A DNA stretch of 64,000 nt from Datisca glomerata (GCA_003255025.1 QANY01013727.1:1571849-1635848), one strand, 5' to 3'; shown: positions 1 through 11,654, numbered from the stretch's first letter. Notes: a model not told the origin generated them from the sequence alone. Numbers and translations are program-made.

Positions 1-1001
1 ACACAGACTTAGCTTCACACACCCTTCTTGAAATATCATTACAGTGAAAGTAATTGAACCTCTTTAAAGTTACTTTAACATACTTCAATCTCATAGCCAA
101 TTTGTACATAGCAATCCCATGCAAGTCCAAGTTCCAAGCATTTTACACAGTCTCAGCATACCCCTTAATATCAGCCTAAAAATTGAAATACTTAAAACTG
201 GGATTTAGTTCTTACCACATCTGGATAGAACTAAAGGAAAGTAGGACCATGATCTAAACATTTTGGAACATCAAAGAATGCCACAGCCCTATTATAAGTA
301 TTCCTCCAGGTAGAGTTAACAAGAATCATATCAATCTTTATATGGATACTAGCAGGTCCCTCCTGGTGATTCCACCATATGAAGAAGGCTCTAGAATGAC
401 AGAGATCATTGGCTTCAATATTGTTAAGGAATTTAGCAAAATCCCTCTTACCTTCATCCCAATTAGGGTGACCTCCCTTCTTCTCATTAGGACATAAAAC
501 TTCATTGAAATCGCCCATAATAACCCAAGACAAGTTGCAAGAAACAGGGTGCAAAGAAATCAAGTCACCCTATAAGACCTTTCTAATCCTTGCATCATTT
601 GCAGCATAGATGAAAGAACAAATAAACTTGGTTGGAAAAAACATATTAACTACTTCACAATGCATAAGCTGAGTTATAGACTTTGAAACAGAAACATCAA
701 ACACAGTAGGGTCATATCCCACCCAAATTCTCCCTAAAGGGTACTAATCATAATTGTTAACACAATTACAGACAGGGAAGACATAGCTAGAAATTTTATT
801 AAAATATTTAATCTTAACCTGTGTTTCTAACAAACTACACAACTTCAAATCATGCTTACGAACAAGTCTCCTCACCTCTGTATGTTTAAGGGATTGGTTG
901 AAACCCCTAACATTCCAAGCTGCAATGTTGTGATTTATTACAAAGTGGCAGGTGAAGCTCCCACCTGAAGGCCACTCTTGTTCTTCAACTTTGTAGTTCA
1001 A
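1..1001 (-). mobile_element. LINE (L1-type) endonuclease-domain fragment
   Basis: Read on the minus strand this is the N-terminal apurinic-like endonuclease domain of a plant LINE ORF2 protein, the enzyme that nicks target DNA for target-primed reverse transcription. The domain start (WNVRGFN, about 880-920) is followed by the ETQ motif, and downstream by the GDFNEVL motif (about 500-520), both diagnostic of the EEP fold. The reading frame is broken between about 563 and 744 and the reverse transcriptase would lie beyond the window start. It is therefore a truncated, dead copy. No LINE ORF1 was identified. Confidence 0.85.
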
Positions 1002-1065
1002 TGGTGATTTTGGGTACCAGAGTTAGGAATTTGTTTCTAACTTGAGTAAATTTTAGGGTGGAGAT

Positions 1066-1365
1066 GTGAAGAAAAAGGGCAAACGTGGCATCCAAGGGGG
1101 TTTTTCTTCCATTAGAAACAATGTGCGAGCTTCAAAGGCAGCTTCTCATTCGGCTGACTCGCAGAAGATGGGACCTCCTCGTCATGGTTCAGGGTGTCCA
1201 AGGAAACACCATAACGTAAACTCTAAGGTGATTAATGAATCATTTCCCATTTTGGAAGATGAAGTTGTTGATGTTGAAAGCGATTTTGGCTATTCCCGAG
1301 TAAGTGATGACGTAAACTTAGAAAACCCTAGTTCGTTTGTAGGGAACCTTGAGAAGAAACCCTAG
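1066..1365 (+). CDS. small ORF, unrecognised
   Basis: A 99-codon reading frame with a basic, Ser/Lys-rich N-terminal half and an acidic middle (EDEVVDVESDFG). No family is recognised. It lies just outside the start of the minus-strand LINE fragment, on the opposite strand. The mixture of basic and acidic low-complexity segments resembles the C-terminal part of LINE/gag-like proteins, but this is only an impression. It may be a chance frame. Confidence 0.2.
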   Translation: MKKKGKRGIQGGFSSIRNNVRASKAASHSADSQKMGPPRHGSGCPRKHHNVNSKVINESFPILEDEVVDVESDFGYSRVSDDVNLENPSSFVGNLEKKP

Positions 1366-1520
1366 GAGCCTAGAGAGAGAAGCTTTAGGGCTAGAGAGAG
1401 AATCAATAGTATCACTTTTTCTTTTAATAATCTATATTTATTATATATTAAAACTTGAAGATTGGAGAAAATGGTCAATTGATAGAATTGCGTTACATCT
1501 ATGTCTATACTATATATAAA

Positions 1521-1761
1521 AGTGTAAAAATTGGAAGAATATTTTTGGACAGTAATACCCTTAGTTATTTTTTAAATTTCCTACATTATTCTTACAATTT
1601 ATTTTACTATCTCAATTTATTCTTTTAAAATGTTTTTTAACAGTGTAGAAATTAGAGAAATATTTTTGGACAATACTACTCCTAATTATTTTTTAAATTT
1701 CCTACATTATTCTTACAATTTATTTTACTATCTCAATTTATTCTTATAAAACATTTTTAAC
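1521..1761. repeat. two-copy tandem duplication, about 120 bp unit
   Basis: The unit beginning AGTGTAAAAATTGG at 1521 is repeated at 1642 (AGTGTAGAAATTAG). Most of the AT-rich unit is identical, including a shared TTTCCTACATTATTCTTAC stretch. It is non-coding, and no gene is seen from 1366 to 1833. Confidence 0.75.
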
Positions 1762-1833
1762 TATTTATATTTAACATCTCAATTGCTCATATGAAAAGTA
1801 TTTTTAAATCTTTTTTAAATTATCACCTTTAAA

Positions 1834-2052
1834 TAGGGGTGTGTAGGGGACGGGACGAGTATTTTGGGTAAAAAATTTAAAGGTTAAAAATTAAAATTGG
1901 TTTAAAGTTCAAAAGATTAAAAGCTTAAAAATTAAAAAATTAAGGTTTAAAATTAAAAAATTAAGGGTCAAATTTCTAAAAAAATAAAAATATTAGGTTA
2001 TTTATAATAAATCAGGACGGGACGGATTTTTCGGGACGGTTGCACACCCCTA
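1834..2052. mobile_element. hAT-type MITE with 8-bp target duplication
   Basis: A 219-bp element bounded by inverted termini TAGGGGTGTG and CACACCCCTA. It is flanked on both sides by the direct repeat CCTTTAAA (1826-1833 and 2053-2060). The 8-bp duplication and the terminal sequence fit the hAT superfamily. The interior is AT-rich and has no coding capacity, so any movement depended on a transposase elsewhere. GGACGGGACG motifs lie inside both ends and extend the inverted symmetry. Confidence 0.85.
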
Positions 2053-2060
2053 CCTTTAAA

Positions 2061-2580
2061 GATGTGTTCTCCTCATTTTTAATTTAATATCTTAAAAGAT
2101 AAATTACAAAAAAAATAAGTCTCAAACTAATTCAATATTTATTTATTTAATATATCTTTATTATCATTTTTATATATAAATCTTAAAAGACTAACTATAC
2201 GCAATAAAGTCTCAAATCAACCTAATATATCTTCGGTTAATATTTTTTTATGTGTATATTAATCTAACGGGTCAAATACAATAGTAAAAAAGAAAATTTC
2301 ATTTAGCAAAAGGAATAAAAAAAACTCTATATCTGTAACCACTTATCTTATCTTATCATACTATAGATAAAAGTGAGTAAAACTATTTTTGTACAACTTT
2401 ATCCTCACATTATTATTATAATTTCTAACTTAGTATTAAATGAGATCATAATAATTAAGTTTTCAATCAATTCAATAATGAACATTGATTTATTTCAAGT
2501 TAGATACTTAATTAATCTTTTATAATATAATTTATGATTAATTGCAATAATAAAACACATAATACATAACAATGATGCAT
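2061..2580. other. AT-rich spacer, no gene seen
   Basis: Non-coding AT-rich sequence. A TACTATAGATAAAAGTGAG stretch near 2360 resembles the start of the 1504-1524 segment, but no element boundaries could be fixed. Confidence 0.6.
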
Positions 2581-2805
2581 AGTGACAAAGACTAAGAATA
2601 TCATGTCACTACTCCTCTTGTAAGCAAGATACCATGTCATTAAATACTTAAATATATCATTTTACGTTGATAGACAACACACTATCTTTACATCATAGGA
2701 ACATGAAGAATCCATAAGTTTCTTAATGTGTCAACATGAATCATTCCTGTCAGTTTGCCTATTGAACCTAAATCTTGGGATCTCTAGTCATCTAGGTTAG
2801 GTTAC
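2581..2805 (-). mobile_element. Copia 3'-flank remnant (minus strand)
   Basis: This stretch is the reverse complement, with divergence, of about 13350-13580, the post-RNase H region of the plus-strand Copia. Shared landmarks are the ACACACTATCTTTACATCATAGGAAC block and the ATGAATCATTCCTGTCAG block. It is therefore the distal end of the minus-strand Copia whose remainder lies at 5406-9595, separated from it by the LTR element at 2806-5405. Confidence 0.7.
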
Positions 2806-3478
2806 TGATGAGAACCACGAAGCAAAGTAAAGGGAGTCAATTTGAGTCAATTGCAATAGATCTCCAAAAAATCAAAGAAAGGGGCTAATCAAGGAGTTTT
2901 AGGATGTTTATGAAAAATTACATGTAAAGATGAGTACAAATTATAATCAAGGTTTTGTCCATGTCATCAAAGCAATCGTAGGGGTTAATTAGCAATTAGA
3001 TTAAAATTAGGTGTCTTTTAATATTTCAAATGTAATTTCAGTTTTTTTAGAGTTTTTTAGGGTTTATCTTTATTAGTAAGTAGACTAAAATTATGTGTCT
3101 TTTAATATTATGTGCTGGAACAAACCTCTATATAAAGAGGTTTTATCTTTTGTATAAAGCAGGCATTATTGATAATAAAATTTAGAGAAATTCTCTGTGA
3201 TTCTTCTTGGACTATTTGAACTTAACTTTTATCTATGGCGTTCACCCCAACTTATCAATATGTTCATCCATCCTCGATTGTGGTGTCTTCGACATATCCC
3301 AACATACCAATCCGTTCATCCATTCCGGATTGAGGCGTCTTCGAATAACTTTGGTTCTCTTCAACAAGTTTGAATTGAGTCAAGATTTTATCCATTCTTG
3401 GTTTGAAATCGATTCTAGGGTTCTTGAACCATCATTGTTATCGGATCTCATCGTAAATCGTTGATGAGGTTTATATCA
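2806..3478 (+). repeat. 5' LTR
   Basis: Begins TGATGAGAACCACGAAGC and ends TTTATATCA, matching TG...CA termini. A TATA-like CTCTATATAAAGAGG lies at about 3127-3141 and is conserved in the 3' copy. About 500 bp are shared with 4904-5405. The small reading frame across 3207-3464 is an LTR shadow. Confidence 0.8.
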
Positions 3479-3495
3479 TTTGGTATCACAGCTTT
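3479..3495 (+). promoter_or_regulatory. primer-binding site (tRNA-Met type)
   Basis: TGGTATCACAGC begins two bases after the 5' LTR end. It differs by one base from the usual TGGTATCAGAGC complement of plant initiator tRNA-Met. Confidence 0.7.
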
Positions 3496-4419
3496 GGCTC
3501 ATAAAATAAGATTTTCTATTCATCATTCAGTTCGTGATTCTTTTTAACTATTGGGTCGGGGGTCCTTTCCATTATACCTTCGGTTCTTGATTCTCTATAA
3601 TTAACAATTTGGGATTTTCTCTTAAAAATCTGATTTTTAGCTTTCTTAAATAAGTTATCCAATATATTGTTGTTGGTTTCAAGGCAGGTCGCTTGAAGTT
3701 CACATCATTTGGTATCTAGGTTGCTCTTTGATTTCTAGAAATTGATTATTTATCCTCATCATCTTATCTTTGTTTTTATGTTTTCTTAATCATAGTTTCT
3801 CTGAATTCTTCCATTTTGCTTCATTGTTTTTGTAAAAATTTAATCGAGTCAAGAACACTTACTTGATTATGCAGCAGAATGTATCGAAAGGATCAGTTAC
3901 ATGTCAGATCTTGTAGGAAATCATGAAAATGAACTTCCCACTTGTTCCACAACCCAAGAACCCTTGATTTTGTATGTGAAAATTTAATTTTAGTGTTGGA
4001 GGAATGATTTTTTCCAATGAATATCAATAGGTCTGAATTTCTTCTCCAAAAATCAAAATGAAGTTGTAACTTTTATAGAAGTTGATAGTGGTTATTTATA
4101 TTAACCACCATTGGTAGTTTTTCATGTGAAAAACTACTAATCATCCCTTTTCAAAACCGGGTCGAGTGGACCCATCATGGGCGCCAGAATCTGAGTTTTC
4201 CAACAGTTTTAGATCCAAGTCAGAATTTTTCTGATTTTGACGGTGGTTCTTAAAAAGGTCTTAACTTTTTATCTAGGAGTCGAAACAACTATTATTACAT
4301 ATAAAAAAGAACTGATTTTTGAGCCCTCCAATTTGCTTGGTGAAGCCAAATTCCATCATTTTTATCAGTTTCAGAGGTCATTAAGTTTTTCGCATTGTTT
4401 CTAAAAAAATCAAAAATTG

Positions 4420-4760
4420 AAAGTTTGAATTTGAATTTGCATCATTTTAGCAGTAACTTATCACATCTTATCACATCCTCTCATATCTTATCTTATTACA
4501 TCGTTATCCTTATCTATAATTTGAATTTTAATCGTTTTAGCAATATCTTATCACATCTTATCATATCCTCTCCTATCTTATCTTATTCCATCGTTATCCT
4601 TATCTTAAATTTGAATTTGAATTTTCATCGTTATCCTTATCTTGAATTTGAATTTGAATTTTCATCATTATCCTTATCTTTAATTTGAAGTTGAATTTGA
4701 ATTGAATTTCCATTGTTATCCTTATCTTAAATCTGAACTTGAATTTGAATTCCCAACTTT
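4420..4760. repeat. nested low-complexity tandem repeats
   Basis: Inside the LTR element. A unit of roughly 108 bp rich in CTTATCACATCTTATC is repeated twice (about 4445-4615). It is followed by about four shorter units of roughly 50 bp built from TTGAATTTGAATTT and TCATCGTTATCCTTATC. The long open frame over 4395-4688 reflects this repetition, not a gene. Confidence 0.75.
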
Positions 4761-4903
4761 TTTTTAATTTGAATCAGTGCAACAAAGTTCTTTTCAGTAC
4801 AAAGACATGACGAAAGAAAGATTTCCAGCTACGTTACATCCTAAAGGAGACGATCCATTTCAAGTGAAGATTCAAGGATGAATCCTTTTGAGGAGTGGGG
4901 AAA

Positions 4904-5405
4904 TGATGATAACCACCAAGCAAAGCAAATGAAGTCAATTACACATTCAAAATGAGTCAACTATAAAGGCTAGATCTCATAAATTCAAAGAAAATCGCTC
5001 ATCAACGAGTTTTGGGTTATTTCTAATAAGTTGCATGCAAAGACGAGTTCAAATGATAATCAAAGTTTGTCCATGTTATCAAGACAATCATAGGGTTTAA
5101 TTAGCAATACATTAAAATTAGATGTCTTTTAATATTTCAAATGTAATTTAATTTTTTAGAGATTTTTTTGGGTTTATCTTAATTAGTAGTTAGACTAAAA
5201 TTAGGTGTCTTTTAATATTATATGTTGGAACAAACCTCTATATAAAGAGGGTTTATCTTTTGTAAAAGGTAGAGATTTGTGATAATAAAATTTAGAGAAA
5301 TTCTCCCTAGTTCATCTTGAGCTATTTGAACTTATCAGCTTTTTATTTGTGGCGTTCATCCCGACTTATCAATCCATTCATCCATCCCGGATTTTGGCGT
5401 CTTCG
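4904..5405 (+). repeat. 3' LTR (truncated)
   Basis: Begins TGATGATAACCACCAAGC right after the purine tract and follows the 5' LTR to GGCGTCTTCGAATAA. It then stops abruptly at Copia sequence. Confidence 0.8.
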
Positions 5406-7021
5406 AATAAGCATATTTGACAAACTGATCACTTGTAACCTTAACGTAAAAATATTTATTACACTCATTTATCTTAAAGCCATTGGATAACATAGTGTGA
5501 TCAAACTTCTATTGCCATTTCACTAGCACTTGTTTTAATCCATAAAGGGATTTAACAAGTTTACAGACCTTTCGTTCTTGGACTTTAACCACAAACCGTT
5601 CAAGCTATTCCATATAGATTTTTTCATCTAATTCTCCATTTAAGAAAGCAATCTTTACATCCATTTGGTGAATTTTCAAATTATGTAAAGCCGCAATTGC
5701 AATCAACATTATGATGGATGTGATTCTCGTCACTGGAGAATAGGTATCGAAAAATTATATACCTTCATTTTGTTAGTATCCCTTAGCTACCAACCGAGCT
5801 TTGTACTTTTCAATAGTACCATCAACTCTCAGGTTTCTTTTAAAAATCTATTTACAGCTAATTGGTTTATTTCCAGGAGGGAGATCAACCAATATCCACA
5901 TATTGTTTTCCATCATAGATTCTATCTTATTATCAACTGCTTCCTTCCAAAAAGGAGCCTCAGGATTGGATATTGCCTCCTTGTAAGTTTAAGGTTCGGT
6001 TTCTTTCAAGTATGTTAGAAACTCTAGACCATGAGGTACTCGTTTTAGCTCGTTTGCTTTTTCTAGGCTCAGGTTTTGACTCTTCATCAGTCTGAGCTCT
6101 AGATGAACTTTATTCTAAACCTTGTTTGGCAGTTTGACTGTGTTTTCCTTCCTTAATGGAAACACATTCTCAAAATATTAATAGACTCCATTATAGTTCT
6201 GGTACTTATGTCAAAAATCTCTAACTTAATCACCAAAAATCTATATGCAGCATTGTTTAACGCATGTCCAATGAAAACATAGTCTTAGGTCCAAGCTTGA
6301 CTCTCTTTGGCAACGGTACTTGTACCTTTGTGAGACACCCCTACACTTTTATGATTTTATAAGAAGACAACTCCTCTTTTCACACTTCATAAAGAGACTT
6401 GTTAGTTTTCTTATGTAAAATTATGTTAGGTATGGTGTTAGTTGTAAGCAAGCCCCCCCAATAAGTTATGAGCTAACCCAGAACTCTTCAACATGCAGTA
6501 GTTTGATGCACTATGCCATGATAAGCATAAAATTCAGATAGCATAGTAAAGTCATATTCTCCACCTCAGTCAGATCTAAGCACCTTGATCTTCTTTCCAA
6601 GTTGATTTTCAACATCAAACTTGTATGTCTTAAAAATATTCAAAGTCTCATATTTTGTATGAAGTAAATGTACATATATCATCAATAAATGTAACAAAGT
6701 ATTTTCTACCTCCTCGACTATGTGTTAACTTCAGATCACATAAATCATTATTTATTAAATTAAGTAATTCATTTGTTCTTTCTACAGACATAAATGATTT
6801 ACTTAAAAATTTATATTCTACACATGTTTGCATTTATATCATTTTTCAAGATTGAATTTAGGCAGTAAATCTAAATTAATCATACATTGCATGGATAAGA
6901 AATTAACATGTCCTAGTCTAGCATGTTAAATATTCGATAAATCAACGATATAAGAAGAAGTAGCAATTTCATTAAAAGTAGAAGCGATTACATTTAATTT
7001 AAAAATACCATCATTGACATA
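5406..7021 (-). mobile_element. Copia pol fragment: integrase and N-terminal reverse transcriptase
   Basis: Minus-strand remnants of a Ty1/copia polyprotein. RT sequence runs from about 6000 down to 5406 and matches the plus-strand copy at 12130-12400 as its reverse complement. Integrase core sequence (RGGRKYFVTFIDDICTFTSY) is at about 6650-6720. The RT is cut just before the YVDD catalytic motif, where the LTR element abuts, so the catalytic centre and RNase H are missing. Several frameshifts and stops are present. Confidence 0.85.
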
Positions 7022-7556
7022 CTGATGTAGCGGAAGCCCTTAAGAAAAGCTAACAATATCAAATATTATTGAATCACACACGATTATCAGTAATTCAATC
7101 TTCTAAAACTTATTGAATTCTAAGATTACCAAGATTTAGGAATCAACTTCGATAATTCATAGAATACCAAAAAATGGAATTATAGAGAGAAATCATCTAA
7201 AAAAATATCATCAGCTGCCCATAAAGCCTAAACAATAACTATTTAAACTGTTCCTGAAACCCTAAAAATAAAAGAAAGGGAAAAATATAAAAATAACAAA
7301 AACTACGATAAAATATCTTCCGAGCCTCTGAAAGTACTTAGAACAATATTTTTTGGACCTAAAACCAGGCCGTAATGGATAAACCTCTTTACACACGTAG
7401 ATCTCTGAACGATCTTTGATTTGATGTCTTATGAGTCCTGTGAGTCAACCCAAGTCATAAGTTATGACCTCCAGAAGCTGACCAGTGCGTGCCACGATCC
7501 ATTTGTTCCAAAATTTTCAATGTTACATCGTCCACATCACATACCCCTTACCCACA
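7022..7556. mobile_element. LTR-like fragment inserted in Copia
   Basis: The Copia frame breaks at 7557 and resumes near 7021. The insert begins TGATGTAGCGGAAGC, like the LTR-like segment at 26523, and shares GAATACCAAAAAAT with it. Its right part (about 7361-7500) is a diverged relative of the tandem repeat unit at 50818-51440; both carry the CTCTGAA, TTGATTTGAT or TTTGATAT, AAGTTATG and CGTGC(T/C)ACGATCC blocks in the same order. There is no coding capacity. Confidence 0.6.
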
Positions 7557-8224
7557 AGCATTCCCCCCTTAGTCAATATAAACTTGCCCGATTCAAACAC
7601 AAGTTTAAAACCACTTTTCGACAGGAAAGATCCATATACTAAATTCCTATGAATTTAAGGTACATGGAGTACGTTCATGAGTGTGAGTTGTTTCCCAGAG
7701 GTAAATTTCAACAAAACCTTCCCCTTTCCTTTCACAGCAGCTTTTGAAGCGTTTCTCTTGTAGAGAACTTCACCATTTTCAACCTCTTGATAGACTGAAA
7801 ATGTAGTCTTGTCACTGCACAAGTGCTTAGTAGAACCGGTGTCAACCCGCCAATCTTTGGTGTTAGTGACCATGCATATCTCAGATACCATAGCACACAG
7901 ATCATCAATTTTCATCATGTTTGCATGGTTACCTTTACTGTTGTTCCTGGGGTAGTAGCCATTCTTCTTATCCTTTATATGGAGGCAGTCCTTCACTCTG
8001 TGTCTGACTTTACGGTACACCCAACAACTGTCCTTAATTCGCTTTTCAGGATTACCTTTACGAGCACTGCTCGACGGAGTCTTCCTCTTTCTGTTTGGCT
8101 GGTTGGACTTATCACCTTCTACCATGTTTGCTTTCATCCTATAAGTGGCATACATCAGCTTCTTATTATTTTTACGATTATCCTCCTCGATCCTTAGTCT
8201 AACAATCAGGTCCTTCATACTCAA
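7557..8224 (-). pseudogene. Copia gag C-terminus and protease
   Basis: A 189-codon frame (8224 to 7655) continuing, after a frame change, to about 7557. A zinc-knuckle remnant CWVYRKVRHRVKDC has its second cysteine replaced by tyrosine. The protease active-site motif VDTGSTKHLC follows, then the conserved LMNVLHVP block. The order is gag, zinc knuckle, protease, as expected for Ty1/copia. The knuckle change, upstream stop and 3' insertion make it non-functional. Confidence 0.85.
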
Positions 8225-8412
8225 CCCCTTACGTTAGTGTTTTAGGTAGCTCTTGAATTCCTTCCATGATGGTGGCAATTTTTTATGATTGTAGTGACTT
8301 AAAATGGCTCGTTTATAATCATCCCTTCATTTTTCAGATTTTTGATAATGAGCAGTAGCTCCTCCGCTTGATTGAATACAGTGTTTTTATCGTCCATCTC
8401 TTATTTCAGAAA

Positions 8413-8785
8413 TTAACCGACGATGAACTTTTTCGTCCCCACGTCCTCCATATTGTATTTCTTTTCCAAAGCCTCCCACAACGCCTTTGATGTAGTGAAT
8501 GTGGAGTAGACATTGTATAGTGTGTCCACCAAACTGTTTAGAATGTAATTATGACAAAGGAAGTCTGAGTGCATCCAAGCTTCCTTTGCCAAGATAAATT
8601 CCTTCGTTTGTTTGTCGACAAGAGTGACAGGACAGTCTTCCCTCAAGAACTGGGCGAGGTTAAGCGTGGTGAGGTAGGGCACCATTTATTTGCTACCATT
8701 GAAATCTTCGCACTTGAATTTTACAGGTTTCTCAGCATTCACGGCTTTGATTGCAGTGGTTTGCTCCATCGATTCTCTCTTTAGA
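8413..8785 (-). pseudogene. Copia gag N-terminal domain
   Basis: The UBN2/retrotran_gag-type region of Copia gag: conserved ALWEALEKKYN-like and KKFIVG stretches are visible in a 90-codon frame. It is separated from the protease frame by a frameshifted stretch (8225-8412). Together with 7557-8224 and 5406-7021 it forms one minus-strand element. Confidence 0.8.
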
Positions 8786-8829
8786 TTGTTGGTGGTAATG
8801 GAGCAAGAATTTTGCATAAACAATTAAGC

Positions 8830-9595
8830 ACTGAGAACAATTACAACTAAAATAAATAGAGGATTACAATTTGAAATCAAAAGACGATTACAATTCATAA
8901 AAATAAATGACCAATACAACTTGGAAAAATTTAACAAGGAATGATGAAAATCAGATTGAGGATTGCACGATGGCAATGTACTATCCGTCCTCCACATAGT
9001 GCTAGGAGACTATGATCACTGCTCTACAGGATAGAACAATCTCATATTGGGATCAACAACTAGTATCCCAACCTCTATTAATAGAGGGGAACTTCTTGAT
9101 TTCCAAGGAAGGCAGTTTGATCGTGTAAAATATATCAGCTTGGAGATCAAGCTATGTCATTGCACAAAATGAGGAGTAAATGATTGTTGGAGGCTTACTA
9201 CTTTGACAGATTCAAAGCCACTTGAACGTTTGAGACTTACTACTTTGACATATTCAAATCCTTCTTCTCCAATAAATAATTAAGAGAGAATTTTAGCAAA
9301 AAACTTAAATCCTTCGACCGGACCAAAGCGAGTCAGTCAGACAGACTGACAGTGGCGGCGGCGGGTGCGCATGTGTGTGAGTAGGACCATGTTCTATCTA
9401 GGTCTTCCCTTCTCCATAAAATGTAGGGTGCCCTTTGGGGTCAACCCCAAGAGTCTTGAGTTGGGTTTGTAAACTCCTAAACTTTCTTTCACCTTTCCAA
9501 TGTGTGACAAGTTCCCACACCTCTAAGGCACTTTTCATTCACACACCCATTTTCTCTAATTTTCCTTTTATTATTTCACCATTTTTCTTTTATTA
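8830..9595 (-). repeat. Copia 5' leader and LTR (minus strand)
   Basis: Part of this segment (about 9240-9595) is the reverse complement of about 13930-14240 next to the plus-strand Copia. Both carry the GTGCCTAAGAGGTGTGGGAA block and the GGACCGG/CCGGTCC stretch. It is therefore LTR sequence of this family. The 8830-9240 part lacks a clear second copy here and is taken as leader plus LTR remainder. The LTR edges are not defined. Confidence 0.65.
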
Positions 9596-10030
9596 AGTCA
9601 GAAATTTATGACATAAGTACCAATACTATAATGGAGTTTGTGAATGTTGAATTATTTGAGAATGTGTTTCCATTTAAGGAAGGAAAACACAGTCAAAATG
9701 CTAAACGAGATTTAGAAGAAAGTTCATCTAGAGATGAGACTGATGAAGAATCTGAACCTTAGCCTAGAAGAAGCAAACAACTAAAACGAGTACCTCATTT
9801 GGTCTAGAGTTTCTAACATACTTGACGAAAGCTGAACCTCAACCTTACAAGGAGGCAATGTTTAATCCCGATGCTCCTTCCTTGGAAGGAAGCAGTTAAG
9901 AATGAGATATAATCCATTATGTGAAACAATACGTGGATATTGGTTGATCTCCCTCCCAAAAATAAATCAATAGGTTGTAAATGGATCTTTAAAAGAAATC
10001 TGAGAGTTTATGGTACTATTGAAAAGTACA
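9596..10030 (+). mobile_element. Copia integrase/RT junction (plus strand, part 1)
   Basis: Starts abruptly at AAGTCAGAAATTTATGACATAAG, inside integrase, and runs through the C-terminal integrase region into RT (CKWIFKRN motif, about 9970-9995), ending at EKYK. It corresponds to 6235-5800 on the other strand. Stops interrupt it. The upstream half of the element is absent and minus-strand LTR sequence abuts directly, giving an inverted junction at 9595/9596. Confidence 0.8.
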
Positions 10031-10122
10031 AAGATGGGTCGTACCCATATAATAATCCAAGCATAAATCTGGGTTAATATTTCTCTACACAATCAATTAC
10101 ATCTGACACTAGAGAGCGGGAC

Positions 10123-10985
10123 GTTATGCAAAACAAAACTACACATTTATAGGAACGTTGGAGCGTGAGGTAGATGGAACGGAGACTTATCTTGCAAAAT
10201 ATTCTTAGATTACCAAGCTGCTTATTGAGTCGGCCACCGAGTTGGATACTAGGCACACAGAGATCCCTGACTCTTTTCCGTAGCGATCAACCTCAAGCCA
10301 GTGACATGGAGCTGCCGGCTAATTGAGTGGAACGGTGTAGTCTCTGAGAAATTTGAAGGGGGGCTAAAGAGTGGGTCTTTATGCAAAAAAAAACTGCCTA
10401 CATTTACAGGAACGTTGGAGCGGAACTGTTGAAGTAGATGGAGCGGGGATTTATCTTGCGAAACATTCTTAGATTACCAAGATGCTTATTGCGTCGGCTA
10501 CTGAGTTGGAGACGAGGCAAACGGATCTCCCCGAATCTACTTTCGTAGCGATCAACCTCAACTCAGTGACATGGAGCTGTCGGCTAATTGAGTTGAACGG
10601 TGCAGTCTCAGAGCGGTTCGGGGGGGAGTAAAGAGCGAGTCGTTATGAAAAAAACCCACCTGTATTTACAAGAATGTTGGAACGGAACTGTTGAAGTAGA
10701 TGGAGAATAGATTTATCTTGTGAAACATTCTTAGATTACCAAGCTGCTTATTGAGTCGGCCACCAAGTTGGAGATGAGGCAAACAGAGCTCCCCCTGACT
10801 CTGTTTCCATAGTGATCAACCTCAGGCTAGTGACATGGAGCCACCAACTAATTGAGTTGAATGGTGTAGTCTCTGAGTGGTTTGCTCTAGTGAGTGGCTT
10901 GGTTTGATCTCGAAGCGGTTTGGGGATTGGGGGACTAAATAGCAGGTCGTTATGCAAAAAAACTACCTACATTTATAGGAATGTT
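10123..10985. repeat. tandem array, units of 255-307 bp
   Basis: The landmark GTTATGCAAAA recurs at about 10123, 10378, 10642 (GTTATGAAAA) and 10949. Each is followed by an ACATTTA(T/C)AGGAACGTTGGAGCG-like block, then CTTAGATTACCAAG.TGCTTATTG and GATCAACCTCA. That gives three full units and the start of a fourth. It probably represents subterminal repeats of the inserted transposon. Confidence 0.75.
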
Positions 10986-11149
10986 GGAGCGGAACTTTAC
11001 TAAATGATGAAAATATCTCCAGATACAAATCTAACCATAAATAATCACGTCCAGATTAACAAATATAAATAATCTCCATTACTTTAACTCCTAATGCAAC
11101 ACAACAGTGCAAATAGAAATCAGAAAAATGATTAAATCTTACCATATTG

Positions 11150-11385
11150 AAATTTTTCAGCGGGCCATGCAATTGTAGATCCTAAAGCATCTTCAATGCG
11201 AGCATATAAGAATTTGTTCTCCATAATAAAGCTTCGGTTTTCTTTGCCACATCAACCCATACTCTCACAACATTAGGTTCGAGGGGAGCGTGATGAATAA
11301 GATCTGTAGGATCATTTGATGACCACCGTCCTTCAGCGACTACTTCCCCTAAACCAATCCAATCCAACAATTTACATTCACTCAA
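11150..11385 (-). pseudogene. En/Spm-associated domain fragment (DUF8039-like)
   Basis: Minus-strand frame containing CKLLDWIGLGEVVAEGRWSS and NVVRVWVDVAKK, then, after a frameshift near 11195, DALGSTIAWPAEKFQYG at about 11150-11190. This pattern is typical of the C-terminal domain found in plant Ptta/En/Spm transposase-associated proteins. It is recognised from memory of the family, so a profile search would settle it. Confidence 0.55.
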
Positions 11386-11654
11386 GTGTATTGGTCTATG
11401 AGTTTTGACACTCTATCAGTCTATGAGTGTTGACACTATATCAATAAATCAATAAAACAAGTATAAGCATAAAAAATAAAAAACACAAATAACCACGAGT
11501 TATAATTATTGTTAGAAAATTTTTACCACATAGAAGGTATAGCTGAATTTGATTGTGAATCACTTTGATGGCCTACACGACACTGATAAATAATAAAAAA
11601 TGCACTACTCAATGAATTATATCAGTAATGATATCAAACTTCTTTTGATTACCT

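Larger units (their letters stand above)
2806..5405 (+). mobile_element. non-autonomous LTR retrotransposon, 3' LTR truncated
   Basis: Two direct repeats (2806-3478 and 4904-5405) flank a 1.4-kb interior. A tRNA-Met-type primer site follows the first repeat and a purine-rich tract (GAGGAGTGGGGAAA, about 4890-4903) precedes the second. No gag or pol coding is detectable inside, so it belongs to the LARD/TRIM-like class. It sits inside a minus-strand Copia. The 3' LTR stops about 145 bp short of the full repeat, where Copia reverse-transcriptase sequence begins, so the insertion was accompanied or followed by deletion. A perfect target duplication cannot be tested for that reason. Confidence 0.8.

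Noticed and set aside
1504..1524. Possible Helitron 5' end (TCTATACTATATATAAAAGTG)
   Set aside because: The start resembles plant Helitrons, but no CTRR end with a preceding hairpin was found downstream and the insertion context is not A/T exact.
3207..3464. 85-codon frame as a gene
   Set aside because: It lies wholly inside the 5' LTR and is not conserved in the 3' LTR copy.
4395..4688. 97-codon Leu/Ile/Ser-rich membrane-like protein
   Set aside because: Produced by the low-complexity tandem repeats of an LTR element interior.
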